DNA of 20,431 nt, from positions 1-20,431 of the forward strand of contig CAMEAW010000042.1 in NCBI GenBank assembly GCA_945911685.1, given 5' to 3'. A program made the position numbers and the translations under genes. The notes beneath the pieces are model-generated. The model worked only from the letters and a program-made list of their open reading frames with translations. It was not told where the DNA came from and did no database searches. The first letter of the stretch is position 1. Each line of letters begins with the position of its first letter. Shown one piece after another: positions 1 to 8,475 of the stretch. Source of the stretch: Bordetella parapertussis (GTDB lineage Bacteria; Pseudomonadota; Gammaproteobacteria; Burkholderiales; Burkholderiaceae_B).

Positions 1-119
1 TTTAGCGCATGATTGCCATAAAAGTTTTTAGTGCCACCACCTTCAATCAGGATGGTGTGTTGTTGCTGCGCAGCGTCTAGCACCTGCTCGCACAACTGGG
101 CGATCACATGGTCCATCAT
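1..119 (-). CDS. glcE: Glycolate oxidase FAD-binding subunit GlcE, N-terminal part only
   Basis: Only the first 39 codons lie in the window; the gene continues past the left edge. The protein opens MMDHVIAQLCEQV and reaches ILIEGGGTKNFYG, the glycine-rich start of the FAD-binding fold that is typical of GlcE (family pattern roughly RGGGTKxFYG). GlcE is the smaller FAD-type subunit of membrane-associated glycolate oxidase (GlcDEF), which turns glycolate into glyoxylate. The ATG sits 3 nt after the stop of the upstream glcD, so the two are almost certainly co-transcribed and translationally coupled. A second ATG directly follows the first, so the exact start could be one codon later. The identification rests on a short fragment plus strong context. 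Confidence 0.8.
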   Translation of the reverse strand, partial: MMDHVIAQLCEQVLDAAQQQHTILIEGGGTKNFYGNHAL

Positions 120-122
120 GGC

Positions 123-1619
123 CTAAAAGCGTGGAAGCTCAGGAAACGCGAGTGCGCCGCCATGCACATGCATTTTGCCGTACTCGGCGCAACGCCTGAG
201 TGTCGGGATGACCTTCTCAGGGTTCAGCAACCCATCGGGATCAAAGGCACGTTTAACTGCGGTAAAAGCGTCAAGCTCTTCGCGCGAAAACTGAACGCAC
301 ATTTGATTGATTTTTTCCATGCCTACGCCGTGCTCACCCGTGATGGTGCCCCCCACTTCGACACATAACTCAAGGATTGCAGCACCAAAGTCTTCGGCGC
401 GACGGACTTCGTCAGGGAAATTTGAATCAAACAAAATCAAGGGGTGCAAATTGCCATCACCTGCGTGAAAGACATTGGCGCATCGCATATTGAATTGTTT
501 TTCCATGTCTTTAATCGCGTTTAAGACGCGACCCAAGTGGCGACGTGGAATGGTGCCATCCATGCAGTAGTAATCTGGCGAGACTCGGCCTGCTGCCGGA
601 AAGGCATTTTTACGCCCAGCCCAAAAGCGTAAACGCTCTGACTCTGTTTGCGACACTTGCAAGCGCGTGGCGCCGGCTTTTTCAAACACCTGCTGCATCC
701 GGATGATTTCGTCAGCAACTTCGTCGACCGTACCATCTGACTCACACAGCAAGATCGCCTCAGCCTCGGTGTCGTACCCTGCTTTGACAAAAGGCTCGAC
801 CATTTGGGTGGCTTGCTTATCCATCATCTCAAGGCCCGCTGGGATAATACCGGCGGCAATGATTTGCGCCACCGCCTGGCTGGCTTTTTCGACATCGTCG
901 AAGCTGGCCATAACAACTCTGGCAAGCGCGGGCTTGGGTGTTAGGCGCAAGGTGACTTCGGTGACGACGCCCAGCATACCTTCAGAGCCTACAAATACCG
1001 ACAATAATTCAGGACCTGCACTGTCGGGGGCGAGTGAACCGAGCTCGATGATTTCGCCACTCATGCTGACCATCCGCACCTTGAGCACGTTGTGCACGGT
1101 GAGGCCATACTTTAGGCAATGCACACCGCCTGAGTTTTCAGCGACGTTGCCGCCAATCGAACAGGCAATTTGACTAGAGGGATCTGGGGCGTAATACAGG
1201 CCAAAGGGGCTCACCGCCTCAGACACCGCGAGGTTGCGTACGCCGGGTTCAACCACAGCAATCGCAGCCGCGTGGTCAATATGTTTGATGCGATTAAATT
1301 TTGCCAAGCCCAACAACACACCTTGCGCGTGTGGCATTGCGCCGCCTGACAAGCCTGTGCCCGCACCGCGCGCCACAACAGGCACATTCAAGCGTTGGCA
1401 GGTTTTAAGCACGGCTTGAACCTGAGCCTCGGTTTCGGGCAATACGACAGCCATCGGTACCGAGCGATACAACGACAACCCATCGCACTCGTAAGGGCGC
1501 GTGTCCTCACTGCGACTGAGCACGCAGTGCGCGGGCAAGACTTGTAATAATGCTTGCACGACGACCGCGGCCTCTGGCCCTGAGACTGCTGAGATCGCTT
1601 GCTCTGAAACTGCGTTCAT
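123..1619 (-). CDS. glcD: Glycolate oxidase subunit GlcD (FAD-linked 2-hydroxyacid oxidase)
   Basis: A 498-residue protein, essentially the length of E. coli GlcD. It belongs to the VAO/PCMH flavoprotein family. The FAD pyrophosphate loop is visible as GAGTGLSGGA at residues 85-94, with a second FAD segment SIGGNVAENSGG near 154-165. The C-terminal substrate domain carries HAGDGNLHP (385-393) and GEHGVG (428-433), motifs conserved in GlcD and D-lactate dehydrogenases. It oxidises glycolate (and often D-lactate) at the inner face of the membrane with GlcE and GlcF. The start is supported by an AGGA eight bases upstream of the ATG. The previous gene ends 8 nt before and glcE begins 3 nt after, so this is an operon. 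glcF should follow glcE outside the window. Confidence 0.93.
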   Translation of the reverse strand: MNAVSEQAISAVSGPEAAVVVQALLQVLPAHCVLSRSEDTRPYECDGLSLYRSVPMAVVLPETEAQVQAVLKTCQRLNVPVVARGAGTGLSGGAMPHAQGVLLGLAKFNRIKHIDHAAAIAVVEPGVRNLAVSEAVSPFGLYYAPDPSSQIACSIGGNVAENSGGVHCLKYGLTVHNVLKVRMVSMSGEIIELGSLAPDSAGPELLSVFVGSEGMLGVVTEVTLRLTPKPALARVVMASFDDVEKASQAVAQIIAAGIIPAGLEMMDKQATQMVEPFVKAGYDTEAEAILLCESDGTVDEVADEIIRMQQVFEKAGATRLQVSQTESERLRFWAGRKNAFPAAGRVSPDYYCMDGTIPRRHLGRVLNAIKDMEKQFNMRCANVFHAGDGNLHPLILFDSNFPDEVRRAEDFGAAILELCVEVGGTITGEHGVGMEKINQMCVQFSREELDAFTAVKRAFDPDGLLNPEKVIPTLRRCAEYGKMHVHGGALAFPELPRF

Positions 1620-1627
1620 TTTTTTTC

Positions 1628-3049
1628 CTACAACTGAGCTTTGGGCTCGATGATTTTGCCTGGGTTCAGTATGTTTTGAGGGTCGAACGCCATCTTTAAG
1701 GACCGCATTAAATCTAGGGCATCTTCGCCGTGCTCGTGCACCATGAACTGCATCTTGTGCAAACCGATGCCATGCTCACCCGTACAGGTGCCGTCAGCGT
1801 CAATGGCTTGGGTCACAAGCGCGTGGTTGATTCTTTCAGATTCATCCCACTCGGCTTGGTTGTCAGGGTCAAGCAGCATCAGCACATGAAAATTACCATC
1901 GCCTACGTGGCCTACGATTGTGCTCGGAAAGCTTGCCTTGGCTAACTCTTGCGTTGCCAGTTCAATGCTTTCGGCTAAGCGCGATAGTGGCACGCACACG
2001 TCAGTGGTATTTGACTTGCAGCCAGGGCGTAACTGCAAGCCCGCAAAGTAGGCGTTGTGGCGTGCGGTCCAGAGTCGGTTGCGATCTTCGGGGCGTTCAG
2101 CCCACTCAAAATCCATCCCGCCGCAATCTTTGGCGAGCTCTTGCACGGTTTGCGCCTGCTCTTTTACGCTGGCCTCTGAGCCGTGAAATTCAAACAGCAG
2201 TAAGGGAGTTTCGCGCAGGGTGAGTTTGCTGTAACGGTTGCCAGCAATGACTGCTGCGGCATCCATCAACTCAACACGCGCAACCGGCACACCCAGTTGA
2301 ATCGTTTGGATCACACACTGCACCGCCTCGTGCACCGTCGAAAAATTACAGACTGCAGCCGAGACCGCCTCGGGTTGCGGATACAACTTAACGGTCACTT
2401 CGGTAATCACGCCAAGCGTGCCCTCGCTGCCCACAAAGATGCGCGTCAAGTCGTAACCCGCTGAAGACTTGCGGGCGCGGCGTGCAGTGCGAATCACTTT
2501 GCCGTCGGCTGTCACCACAGTCAGCGACACAACGTTTTCGCGCATGGTGCCATAACGCACAGCATTGGTCCCTGAAGCGCGCGTCGCCGACATCCCACCA
2601 AGCGAGGCATCCGCGCCTGGATCAATCGGAAAAAATAAACCCGTATCGCGGATTTGTTCATTCAGTTGCTTGCGAGTCAAACCCGCCTGAACGGTCACGG
2701 TTTGATCTTCGGTGTTTAACGACACGATTTTATTCATAGCCGTCAGATCAAGACTGATGCCGCCTTGAATCGCCAGAATGTGCCCCTCAAGCGAAGACCC
2801 TGCCCCATAGGGAATCAAAGGGATCTTGTATTGGCCACAGAGCTTGACCACAGCAACGACATCTTCAGTGCTTTGCGCAAACACAACACCATCGGGCAAC
2901 ATCGACGGAAACGGCGACTCATCTTTGCCGTGATGATCGCGCACCGCATTGGCCATCGAGAAGCGCTCGGCAAACTGCCCTTTTAGCGCCGCGATCATCT
3001 CGGGCGGTAAAGGGCGCTTTAATGTTTGGGGGGTGTGCAAAGCGTTCAT
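1628..3049 (-). CDS. FAD-binding oxidase, D-lactate dehydrogenase (cytochrome) type
   Basis: A 473-residue VAO/PCMH flavoprotein, a distant paralogue of the neighbouring GlcD. The FAD loop reads GAGSSLEGH (82-90), the form seen in the mitochondrial/yeast D-lactate dehydrogenase (LDHD/DLD1) branch. A second FAD contact is at SLGGMSATRASGTN (149-162). The C-terminal domain has GHVGDGNFH (380-388) and GEHGIG (424-429), the metal and substrate region of 2-hydroxyacid oxidases. The likely reaction is D-lactate (or another D-2-hydroxyacid) to the 2-oxoacid with electrons passed to the respiratory chain; the real substrate cannot be read from sequence. The ATG is preceded by AGGT at good spacing. 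It lies 8 nt upstream of glcD and is part of the same transcript, which suggests joint 2-hydroxyacid use. Confidence 0.85.
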   Translation of the reverse strand: MNALHTPQTLKRPLPPEMIAALKGQFAERFSMANAVRDHHGKDESPFPSMLPDGVVFAQSTEDVVAVVKLCGQYKIPLIPYGAGSSLEGHILAIQGGISLDLTAMNKIVSLNTEDQTVTVQAGLTRKQLNEQIRDTGLFFPIDPGADASLGGMSATRASGTNAVRYGTMRENVVSLTVVTADGKVIRTARRARKSSAGYDLTRIFVGSEGTLGVITEVTVKLYPQPEAVSAAVCNFSTVHEAVQCVIQTIQLGVPVARVELMDAAAVIAGNRYSKLTLRETPLLLFEFHGSEASVKEQAQTVQELAKDCGGMDFEWAERPEDRNRLWTARHNAYFAGLQLRPGCKSNTTDVCVPLSRLAESIELATQELAKASFPSTIVGHVGDGNFHVLMLLDPDNQAEWDESERINHALVTQAIDADGTCTGEHGIGLHKMQFMVHEHGEDALDLMRSLKMAFDPQNILNPGKIIEPKAQL

Positions 3050-3083
3050 TGACCTGCTCTCAAAAAAAGTGGCGGTGCAATCA

Positions 3084-3100
3084 CGCGCGCTGAGCGCGCG
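3084..3100 (-). other. GC-only hairpin between aroG and the FAD oxidase
   Basis: A perfect inverted repeat, CGCGCGC / GCGCGCG with a 3-nt loop, in the 67-bp gap downstream of aroG. A T7 tract lies about 15 nt further along the minus-strand transcript, too far for a standard intrinsic terminator. It may attenuate transcription, protect the 3' end of the aroG message, or be chance in GC-rich spacer. Confidence 0.4.
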
Positions 3101-3116
3101 ATCGCTTCAACAGCGT

Positions 3117-4190
3117 TTATTGCCCGGTGGTTAACACGGTACGACGACGGGCGCGTACAGATTCTGCCAGGCGTTCAAGCACGCCCACTGAACTTTGCCA
3201 GTCGATGCAACCATCGGTCACGCTTTGACCGTAGACCAAGGTTTGACCTTCGATAATATCCTGCCGGCCGGCCACCAGATTGCTTTCAACCATCAAACCA
3301 AAAATACGCTGATCGCCTTGAGCGATTTGTACGGCGACCTCGTCGCAAACTGCAGGTTGATTTTCTGGTTTTTTATTGCTGTTGGCATGACTGGCATCTA
3401 CCATAATGCGTTGAGCGAGCCCAGCCTTGGCCATTTCAGCGCATGCTGCCTGCACGCTATCTACATCGTAATTGGGTGCTTTACCACCACGCAAAATTAC
3501 GTGGCAATCTTCGTTACCCGTGGTGGACACAATCGCAGAGTGCCCGCCTTTCGTGACCGATAAAAAGTGATGCGGTGCCGATGCAGATTTCATGGCGTCG
3601 ACTGCGATCTTGACATTGCCGTCGGTACCATTTTTAAAACCCACCGGGCACGACAGGCCCGAGGCCAACTCGCGATGTACCTGACTTTCAGTGGTGCGGG
3701 CACCAATCGCGCCCCAAGACACCAAATCAGCGATGTACTGAGGGGTAATCATGTCAAGAAACTCGCAACCAGCGGGCAAGCCCAGCTGATTGATTTCAAG
3801 CAGCAAGCCACGCGCGGTTTTGAGACCCTTGTTGATATTAAAACTGCCGTCCATATCAGGGTCGTTGATCAGACCTTTCCAGCCCACCGTGGTGCGAGGC
3901 TTTTCAAAATAGACGCGCATCACAACTTCGAGCTCACCTTTAAAACGAGCGCGCTCGACCTTCAGGCGCTTGGCGTAATCAAGGGCTGCCGCAGTATCGT
4001 GAATCGAGCACGGGCCAATCACTACGACTAAGCGATCATCCATGCCGTGCAAAATGCGGTGAATCGCCTGACGCGATTCAAAAACAATCGATGACACCTC
4101 GGGTGTGCAAGGGTGCTCTCGCATTGTGTGCGAAGGTGGCGCAAGTTCTTTCATCTCGCGAATGCGAAGATCATCGGTATTGTGTGACAA
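3117..4190 (-). CDS. aroG: 3-deoxy-7-phosphoheptulonate synthase, class I (DAHP synthase)
   Basis: First step of the shikimate pathway: phosphoenolpyruvate plus erythrose 4-phosphate to DAHP. With the TTG start chosen here the protein is 357 residues, close to E. coli AroG (350). Visible landmarks are NTDDLRI at the N-terminus, IGPCSIHD (metal-binding Cys61, the same number as in E. coli), the PEP/E4P-binding stretch FEKPRTTVGWKGL, DASHANSNK (metal His), MVESNL (metal Glu) and QSVTDGCIDW (metal Asp). The TTG at 4190-4188 is preferred because AGGAG sits 6 nt before it; an in-frame TTG at 4208 would add six residues but destroys that ribosome-site logic. Which aromatic amino acid inhibits the enzyme cannot be decided here. 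It stands between tldD and the hydroxyacid oxidase genes on the same strand. Confidence 0.94.
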   Translation of the reverse strand: MSHNTDDLRIREMKELAPPSHTMREHPCTPEVSSIVFESRQAIHRILHGMDDRLVVVIGPCSIHDTAAALDYAKRLKVERARFKGELEVVMRVYFEKPRTTVGWKGLINDPDMDGSFNINKGLKTARGLLLEINQLGLPAGCEFLDMITPQYIADLVSWGAIGARTTESQVHRELASGLSCPVGFKNGTDGNVKIAVDAMKSASAPHHFLSVTKGGHSAIVSTTGNEDCHVILRGGKAPNYDVDSVQAACAEMAKAGLAQRIMVDASHANSNKKPENQPAVCDEVAVQIAQGDQRIFGLMVESNLVAGRQDIIEGQTLVYGQSVTDGCIDWQSSVGVLERLAESVRARRRTVLTTGQ

Positions 4191-4196
4191 AACGTA

Positions 4197-4201
4197 CTCC
4201 T
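4197..4201 (-). promoter_or_regulatory. Ribosome binding site that sets the aroG start
   Basis: AGGAG read on the minus strand, followed by the six bases TACGTT and then TTG. This strong Shine-Dalgarno sequence points to the rare TTG at 4190 as initiator rather than the TTG at 4208, which lies upstream of the site. Confidence 0.7.
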
Positions 4202-4233
4202 GGTGCAAAAAATATTAAAAATTAAACTGATGC

Positions 4234-5694
4234 TTAAGCGGTTCCACCCACGGTCAGCCCTTCCATCTTAATGGTTGGCATCCCTACCCCTACCGGCACG
4301 CTTTGACCTTCTTTACCGCAGGTACCTACGCCGCTATCGAGCTTCATGTTGTTACCGATCATGCTGACGCGGTTCATGGCTTCGGGGCCACTACCAATCA
4401 AAGTCGCACCCTTTACAGGATGGGTAATACGACCATTTTCAATCATGTAGGCTTCAGACGTTGAAAACACAAACTTACCGCTTGTAATATCAACTTGCCC
4501 ACCGCCAAAGTTGGCAGCGTAAATGCCTTTTTTAACAGACGCAATGATTTCTTCAGGCGGTGTTTTGCCCGACAGCATAAAGGTGTTGGTCATGCGTGGC
4601 ATAGGCAGATGCGCAAACGACTCACGTCGGCCGTTTCCGGTCGGGGCGGTTTTCATTAACCTTGAGTTCAAGGTGTCTTGCATGTAGCCGCGCAAAATCC
4701 CATCTTCGATCAGCACATTGCGTTGCGTCGGGTTACCCTCATCATCTACGTTCAACGAACCGCGACGCCCTTCGATGGTGCCGTCGTCGACCACCGTGAC
4801 GCCTTTTGAGGCCACGCGCTGCCCGATACGACCACTAAAGACGCTTGACCCTTTGCGATTGAAATCACCCTCAAGCCCGTGGCCAACCGCTTCGTGCAAC
4901 AAAATGCCGGGCCAGCCGGCGGCCAACACAACGGTCATTTCTCCGGCGGGTGCGGCCTGCGCGTCAAGATTAATCATGGCTTCGTGAACAGCTTGCTCGA
5001 CGTATTGGGTCAAGGTTTCGTCAGAAAAATAACCCAAGCCCGTACGACCACCGCCGCCCGCATGGCCGGTCTCGCGTCGACCGTTACGCTCGACCACAAC
5101 GGTCAGTGACAAACGCACCAGCGGGCGCACATCGGCGGTTAAGCGGCCATCGCTGCCCGCCACCATGATGACGTCGTACTCCATACCTAAACTAGCCATG
5201 ACCTGCGCCACGTGTGGATCACGTGCGCGCGCCATTTTTTCAATACGCTCGAGCAAGCCCACTTTTTCAGGCGCGCTCATGGTGGACAAGGGGTCAACTG
5301 GCGCGTACAAACTCTGACCATGACGCGTGTCGTCGCCGGTGCGCACTTTTGCTTTACCCGCACCCTGGCGCGCGATACTTTTAACCGCACGCGCTGACGA
5401 TAACAAGGCGTCGGGTGAAAGCGTGTCAGAGTAAGCGAAGGCAGTTTTTTCGCCCGCGACCGCGCGCACCCCTACGCCTTGCGAAATCGAAAAGCTACCG
5501 GTTTTTACGATACCTTCTTCGAGGCTCCAGCCTTCGCTGCGCGTATATTGAAAATACAAATCGGCGTAGTCAACCTTATGGGTAAAAATCTCGCCAATCG
5601 CACGGGCCATGTCATTTTCGGACAAACCCCAAGGGTCGAGCAGCAAGCTTTTTGCTGTAGCAAGCGAAACAATAGCGGGGTCAGTCAGTTTCAT
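4234..5694 (-). CDS. tldD: Metalloprotease TldD
   Basis: A 486-residue member of the TldD/PmbA (U62) family, close to the E. coli length of 481. The zinc site is seen as [11 protein letters not shown] at residues 267-277 (HExxxH, His267 and His272), and the C-terminal [10 protein letters not shown] around 455-464 supplies the family cysteine. TldD works as a heterodimer with TldE/PmbA to degrade unfolded peptides and process modified peptides such as microcins and the antitoxin CcdA in enterobacteria. No pmbA is in this window, so the partner must be elsewhere. The gene follows the nitrilase-like gene by 14 nt and precedes aroG by a short gap, so it is probably in one operon. The Shine-Dalgarno is weak. 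Confidence 0.95.
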   Translation of the reverse strand: MKLTDPAIVSLATAKSLLLDPWGLSENDMARAIGEIFTHKVDYADLYFQYTRSEGWSLEEGIVKTGSFSISQGVGVRAVAGEKTAFAYSDTLSPDALLSSARAVKSIARQGAGKAKVRTGDDTRHGQSLYAPVDPLSTMSAPEKVGLLERIEKMARARDPHVAQVMASLGMEYDVIMVAGSDGRLTADVRPLVRLSLTVVVERNGRRETGHAGGGGRTGLGYFSDETLTQYVEQAVHEAMINLDAQAAPAGEMTVVLAAGWPGILLHEAVGHGLEGDFNRKGSSVFSGRIGQRVASKGVTVVDDGTIEGRRGSLNVDDEGNPTQRNVLIEDGILRGYMQDTLNSRLMKTAPTGNGRRESFAHLPMPRMTNTFMLSGKTPPEEIIASVKKGIYAANFGGGQVDITSGKFVFSTSEAYMIENGRITHPVKGATLIGSGPEAMNRVSMIGNNMKLDSGVGTCGKEGQSVPVGVGMPTIKMEGLTVGGTA

Positions 5695-5708
5695 GAATCA
5701 ACTTATGA

Positions 5709-6521
5709 TTAGGTGAAAAGTTTGCGATGAGCGAGCGCTGGCAAAGACTGCCGCACCTCAGCTAAACGCACAGGGTCTATCGTACCGCTTACCACCCCCT
5801 CATGCTCGGGTAAAACCGATAAAACCTCACCCCAAGGATCAATCAGGATTGAGTGCCCCCAAGTGCGGCGACCGTTCTCGTGGGTACCGCCTTGGGCAGG
5901 CGCCAACACATAGCACTGATTTTCAATGGCCCTCGCGCGCAAAAGGATCTCCCAGTGCGCACGACCTGTTGTGTAGGTAAACGCCGAGGGCACCAAAATT
6001 AAATCCACTTCACCCAGCGCACGATATAACTCAGGAAAACGCAGGTCGTAGCAAATGGATAAACCCAGATTAATCTCTGGGGTGTCTACTCGGCAAATGG
6101 TGTCGCCTGCCAAAATGCCCCGCGATTCGTCATAACTTTCGGTACCACGCGTAAATCCAAACAAATGAATTTTGTCGTAACGCGCAATTTGTTTACCGGT
6201 CGGGTCAAAAATAAGTTGTGTATTTAAGACACGAGCAGGGTCCGAGGACACCAAGGGCATGCTGCCACAGGACAACCAGATATTGTGCTCGCGGGCGGTA
6301 TCGGACAAAAACGTTTGAATCGGGCCGGTGCCGGGCTGCTCGGCGATGTCTAACTTATCGGTCTCTTTACGACCAAATAAACAAAAATATTCAGGCAAAC
6401 CAACGAGTTGCGCACCCTCTTGGGCCGCCTGCGCAATTAACCTTGCCGCCGCATCGAGATTTTGATTTAACGAGGCTGCTGACACCATTTGTACCGCGGC
6501 AACTTTTAAGGGGGCTTTCAT
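5709..6521 (-). CDS. Carbon-nitrogen hydrolase (nitrilase superfamily; Nit1-like amidase)
   Basis: 270 residues with the full Glu-Lys-Cys triad of the nitrilase superfamily: Glu44 in GLPEYF, Lys117 in RYDKIHLF and Cys157 in SICYDLRFPELY. The sequence is of the Nit1/Nit2 branch, whose best studied members hydrolyse deaminated glutathione or omega-amides. That function is likely but not proven by sequence. The ATG has GGAATATCC just before it. It is the first gene of the minus-strand run ending in glcE. In related beta- and gammaproteobacteria a gene of this type commonly lies between yhdP and tldD; here tldD follows but no yhdP-like gene precedes it. Confidence 0.88.
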   Translation of the reverse strand: MKAPLKVAAVQMVSAASLNQNLDAAARLIAQAAQEGAQLVGLPEYFCLFGRKETDKLDIAEQPGTGPIQTFLSDTAREHNIWLSCGSMPLVSSDPARVLNTQLIFDPTGKQIARYDKIHLFGFTRGTESYDESRGILAGDTICRVDTPEINLGLSICYDLRFPELYRALGEVDLILVPSAFTYTTGRAHWEILLRARAIENQCYVLAPAQGGTHENGRRTWGHSILIDPWGEVLSVLPEHEGVVSGTIDPVRLAEVRQSLPALAHRKLFT

Positions 6522-6918
6522 GGATATTCCAAATCAGGGTGTTCGACCAAGGGCTCAAAACAATCAATCATTTTGTTGGGGCTATTAATAAAATAATATA
6601 CCCGCGCTTAACTCAGGATATCACTCGCTTCACCGCACTGACAATCATTCACTTATTTACATCGCATTTGAATGTTGACCAATTGATCATTAATCGTCAG
6701 ACATTTTAATTTTGATACCGCAAGCATCGATCTTCAACGCCGAAAAATGAATGTAAGTGGTATTCACGATGAAAAAAATATAAAAAAGGTATAAACTAAA
6801 AGTTGGGTGAATAATTAAAAACACGCCTCAATATTTAGCATGCGCACCTCTTTGTGGGCATCGGACTAGTACCGTATGCATTATCTTTAAGACATCTTCT
6901 AAAAAAGGTCATCAATAT
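6522..6918. other. AT-rich gene-free region between nit and the H-NS gene
   Basis: A 397-bp divergent intergenic stretch with no convincing coding frame. It is markedly richer in A and T than the flanking genes, with many A and T runs (for example around 6580-6600 and 6770-6800). It must hold the promoters of the leftward nit operon and the rightward H-NS-family gene. AT-rich, curved DNA next to an H-NS gene is a typical place for autoregulation, but no defined operator can be read. Confidence 0.6.
6852..6880 (+). promoter_or_regulatory. Candidate sigma-70 promoter for the H-NS-family gene
   Basis: TTGTGG at 6852-6857 and TATGCA at 6875-6880 with a 17-nt spacer, about 38 bp ahead of the ATG. 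The -35 is a fair match and the -10 a weak one. Other AT-rich -10-like strings are nearby, so this is only a candidate. Confidence 0.3.
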
Positions 6919-7281
6919 ATGGCACGCCAAAATTACGCAACACTGCAAGCAAAAATTAATAAAGAAATTGAAAGACTGCAAAAGCAAGCACTCGTTTTGC
7001 AAACTAAAAGCCGCAAACCGGTGATTAACAGCTTGGTTCGCACCATGAAAGAATACGACATTTCGCCGGATGAGCTGGCCGCTGCGTATGGCAAGGTTAA
7101 AAGCACTGCCAAGACCGGCCGCCCCGCCAAAAGCGCGAAGGCCACTGGTGTCAAAAAGCCTGTGGCGCCCAAGTATCGCCACCCCGCTAGCGGCGCCACC
7201 TGGACCGGCCGCGGTAAAGCGCCCTTATGGGTCGTTGAGGCCGAGAAAAATGGCCAACCTCGCCAACAATTTTTAATCTAA
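6919..7281 (+). CDS. H-NS histone family nucleoid-associated protein
   Basis: A 120-residue basic protein with the two-part H-NS design. Residues 1-55 form a helical, coiled-coil-prone N-terminus (ATLQAKINKEIERLQKQA) for oligomerisation. A lysine/alanine-rich linker (KTGRPAKSAKATGVKKPVA) leads to the C-terminal DNA-binding domain KYRHPASGATWTGRGKAPLWV. The TWTGRGKAP core is the AT-hook-like loop of the betaproteobacterial H-NS/BpH3 type. Such proteins bind AT-rich DNA and silence horizontally acquired genes. An AAGG lies about 10 nt before the ATG. The gene stands alone, with AT-rich DNA upstream and a structured 3' end plus strong terminator downstream, so it is a monocistronic unit. Confidence 0.92.
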   Translation: MARQNYATLQAKINKEIERLQKQALVLQTKSRKPVINSLVRTMKEYDISPDELAAAYGKVKSTAKTGRPAKSAKATGVKKPVAPKYRHPASGATWTGRGKAPLWVVEAEKNGQPRQQFLI

Positions 7282-7290
7282 GGACGCGAG

Positions 7291-7337
7291 TGCAGGTTGG
7301 CAGCACATTAAATTAAAAGACAGCGCTGTTACCTGCA
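7291..7337 (+). other. Structured 3' untranslated region of the H-NS gene
   Basis: TGCAGGT (7291-7297) pairs with ACCTGCA (7331-7337), and inside it CAGC (7301-7304) pairs with GCTG (7325-7328), separated by a small internal loop, giving an 11-bp imperfect hairpin with an AT-rich 20-nt loop. It lies between the stop codon and the terminator. It may stabilise the transcript or be part of a 3'-end-derived small RNA. Confidence 0.4.
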
Positions 7338-7350
7338 TTCGCCGCCAAGA

Positions 7351-7386
7351 ATAAAGCCGACTTTTGAATGAGTCGGCTTTATTTTT
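7351..7386 (+). terminator. Rho-independent terminator of the H-NS gene
   Basis: ATAAAGCCGAC (7351-7361) and GTCGGCTTTAT (7372-7382) form an 11-bp stem with a 10-nt loop, followed by a T run to 7386. On the minus strand the same stem lies just after the Bug gene stop, so it may also stop that transcript, though the T tract in that direction is poor. Confidence 0.88.
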
Positions 7387-7401
7387 ATCTATTCGATTCT
7401 A

Positions 7402-8394
7402 TTAATCTATTTTCGCGCCAGAATCACGCACGGCTTTGCCCCATTGCTGAAGGTCGTTATCCACAAGCTTTTGAAACTCGACTAAAGCCATGGGCATGGT
7501 CGAGGCGCCTTTTGAGGCAAATTGGGTAATGACTGCCTGATCGGCCAAAATATTATTTATTTCAGTATGAATCTGTTGGCGCAAGGCGAGTGGCGTGGCG
7601 GTTGGTGCAAAAAAAGCAAACCACGAATCTAGCCCAAGCGCGGGATAACCTGCTTCACCAAAGGTGGGCAAATTTGGCAAGGCCTCAGAGCGCTTAGTGG
7701 CCGAGGCTGCCAGAGCTTTGACTGCGCCACTTTTAATCTGCCCCATGACCGAGGGGGCGCTCGCAAATGTACCCTGCACTTGCCCGCTCATCACATCGGT
7801 CAATGCGGGGGCAATGCCCTTGTAGGGCACGTGTGTGGTTTTAATACCAGCCGCAGCATCAAACATCGTATCTAATAAATGTGCGACCGAGCCATTACCC
7901 GACGAAGCAATATTAATTTTTCCTGGATTGGCTTTTGCGTAGGCAACATATTCAGCAATATTATTGGCCGGTAAACTTGGGCTCACCACCAAAACAAAGG
8001 GCAAGGTGGCCAAAGAACCCAAGGGCACCAAGTCTTTGACTGTGTCAAAGGGCATGTTTTGGTACAACGCAGGATTAATCGCGTGGGTACCCGAGTAACT
8101 CATCAGCCAAGTCGTGCCATCTGGGGTCGATTTAGCGACGGTATCGCTACCGATATTACCGCCCGCGCCGGGGCGATTTTCAACTACGACCGGAATCCCC
8201 CAACGCTTAGAAACTTCTTGGCCCATGATGCGAGCGATCGCGTCTGAGGCCCCACCAGCGGTTTGAGGCACAATAATTCTAATTTGCTTACCCGCTAAAG
8301 CTTGTGGCACTTGAGCACTGGCGGTACCGATCACACATGCACTGGCCATCATTGCTAATAAATAATACCCGAATTTTTTACTCATCATCAACAT
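7402..8394 (-). CDS. Bug-family substrate-binding protein (tripartite tricarboxylate transporter receptor type)
   Basis: A 330-residue secreted periplasmic protein. Residues 1-27 are a classic signal peptide: basic start MSKKFGYY, hydrophobic core, cleavage after ASA. The mature part opens with KQIRIIVPQTAGGASDAIAR, and NRPGAGGNIGSDTVAKS and DVMSGQVQGTFA are Bug signatures. Bug proteins bind small carboxylates, amino acids, nicotinamide and similar ligands; many are orphans without a TctAB membrane partner, as is the case here. The ATG at 8394 has GGAGA at ideal distance. The gene follows the TauD-type oxygenase by 81 nt and is probably expressed with it, suggesting that the ligand is related to the oxygenase substrate (inference). 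Confidence 0.93.
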   Translation of the reverse strand: MLMMSKKFGYYLLAMMASACVIGTASAQVPQALAGKQIRIIVPQTAGGASDAIARIMGQEVSKRWGIPVVVENRPGAGGNIGSDTVAKSTPDGTTWLMSYSGTHAINPALYQNMPFDTVKDLVPLGSLATLPFVLVVSPSLPANNIAEYVAYAKANPGKINIASSGNGSVAHLLDTMFDAAAGIKTTHVPYKGIAPALTDVMSGQVQGTFASAPSVMGQIKSGAVKALAASATKRSEALPNLPTFGEAGYPALGLDSWFAFFAPTATPLALRQQIHTEINNILADQAVITQFASKGASTMPMALVEFQKLVDNDLQQWGKAVRDSGAKID

Positions 8395-8475
8395 GTGTGA
8401 TTCTCCAAAAATATATAAAGACTACTGCAATTAAAAATAGCGGCCCCGGTCAATCTACGAAACACGTGGTCGATA

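Noticed and set aside
6522..6918. Mobile element or prophage remnant in the AT-rich gap
   Set aside because: No transposase or integrase fragment, no terminal inverted repeats and no target-site duplication could be seen.
6835..7199. Minus-strand open frames of 115 and 88 codons over the H-NS gene
   Set aside because: They lie antisense to a clear H-NS-family gene and show no family features; they are shadows of its codon bias.
7320..7329. 10-bp palindrome ACAGCGCTGT after the H-NS gene
   Set aside because: Part of it is better used in the larger hairpin 7291-7337, and a perfect palindrome without a loop cannot fold alone; not called as an operator.
7457..7465. A perfect DnaA-box-like string TTATCCACA
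   Set aside because: It is a single copy inside the coding region of the Bug receptor (part of LVDNDL), with no cluster of boxes or dnaA/dnaN nearby; chance is the best explanation.
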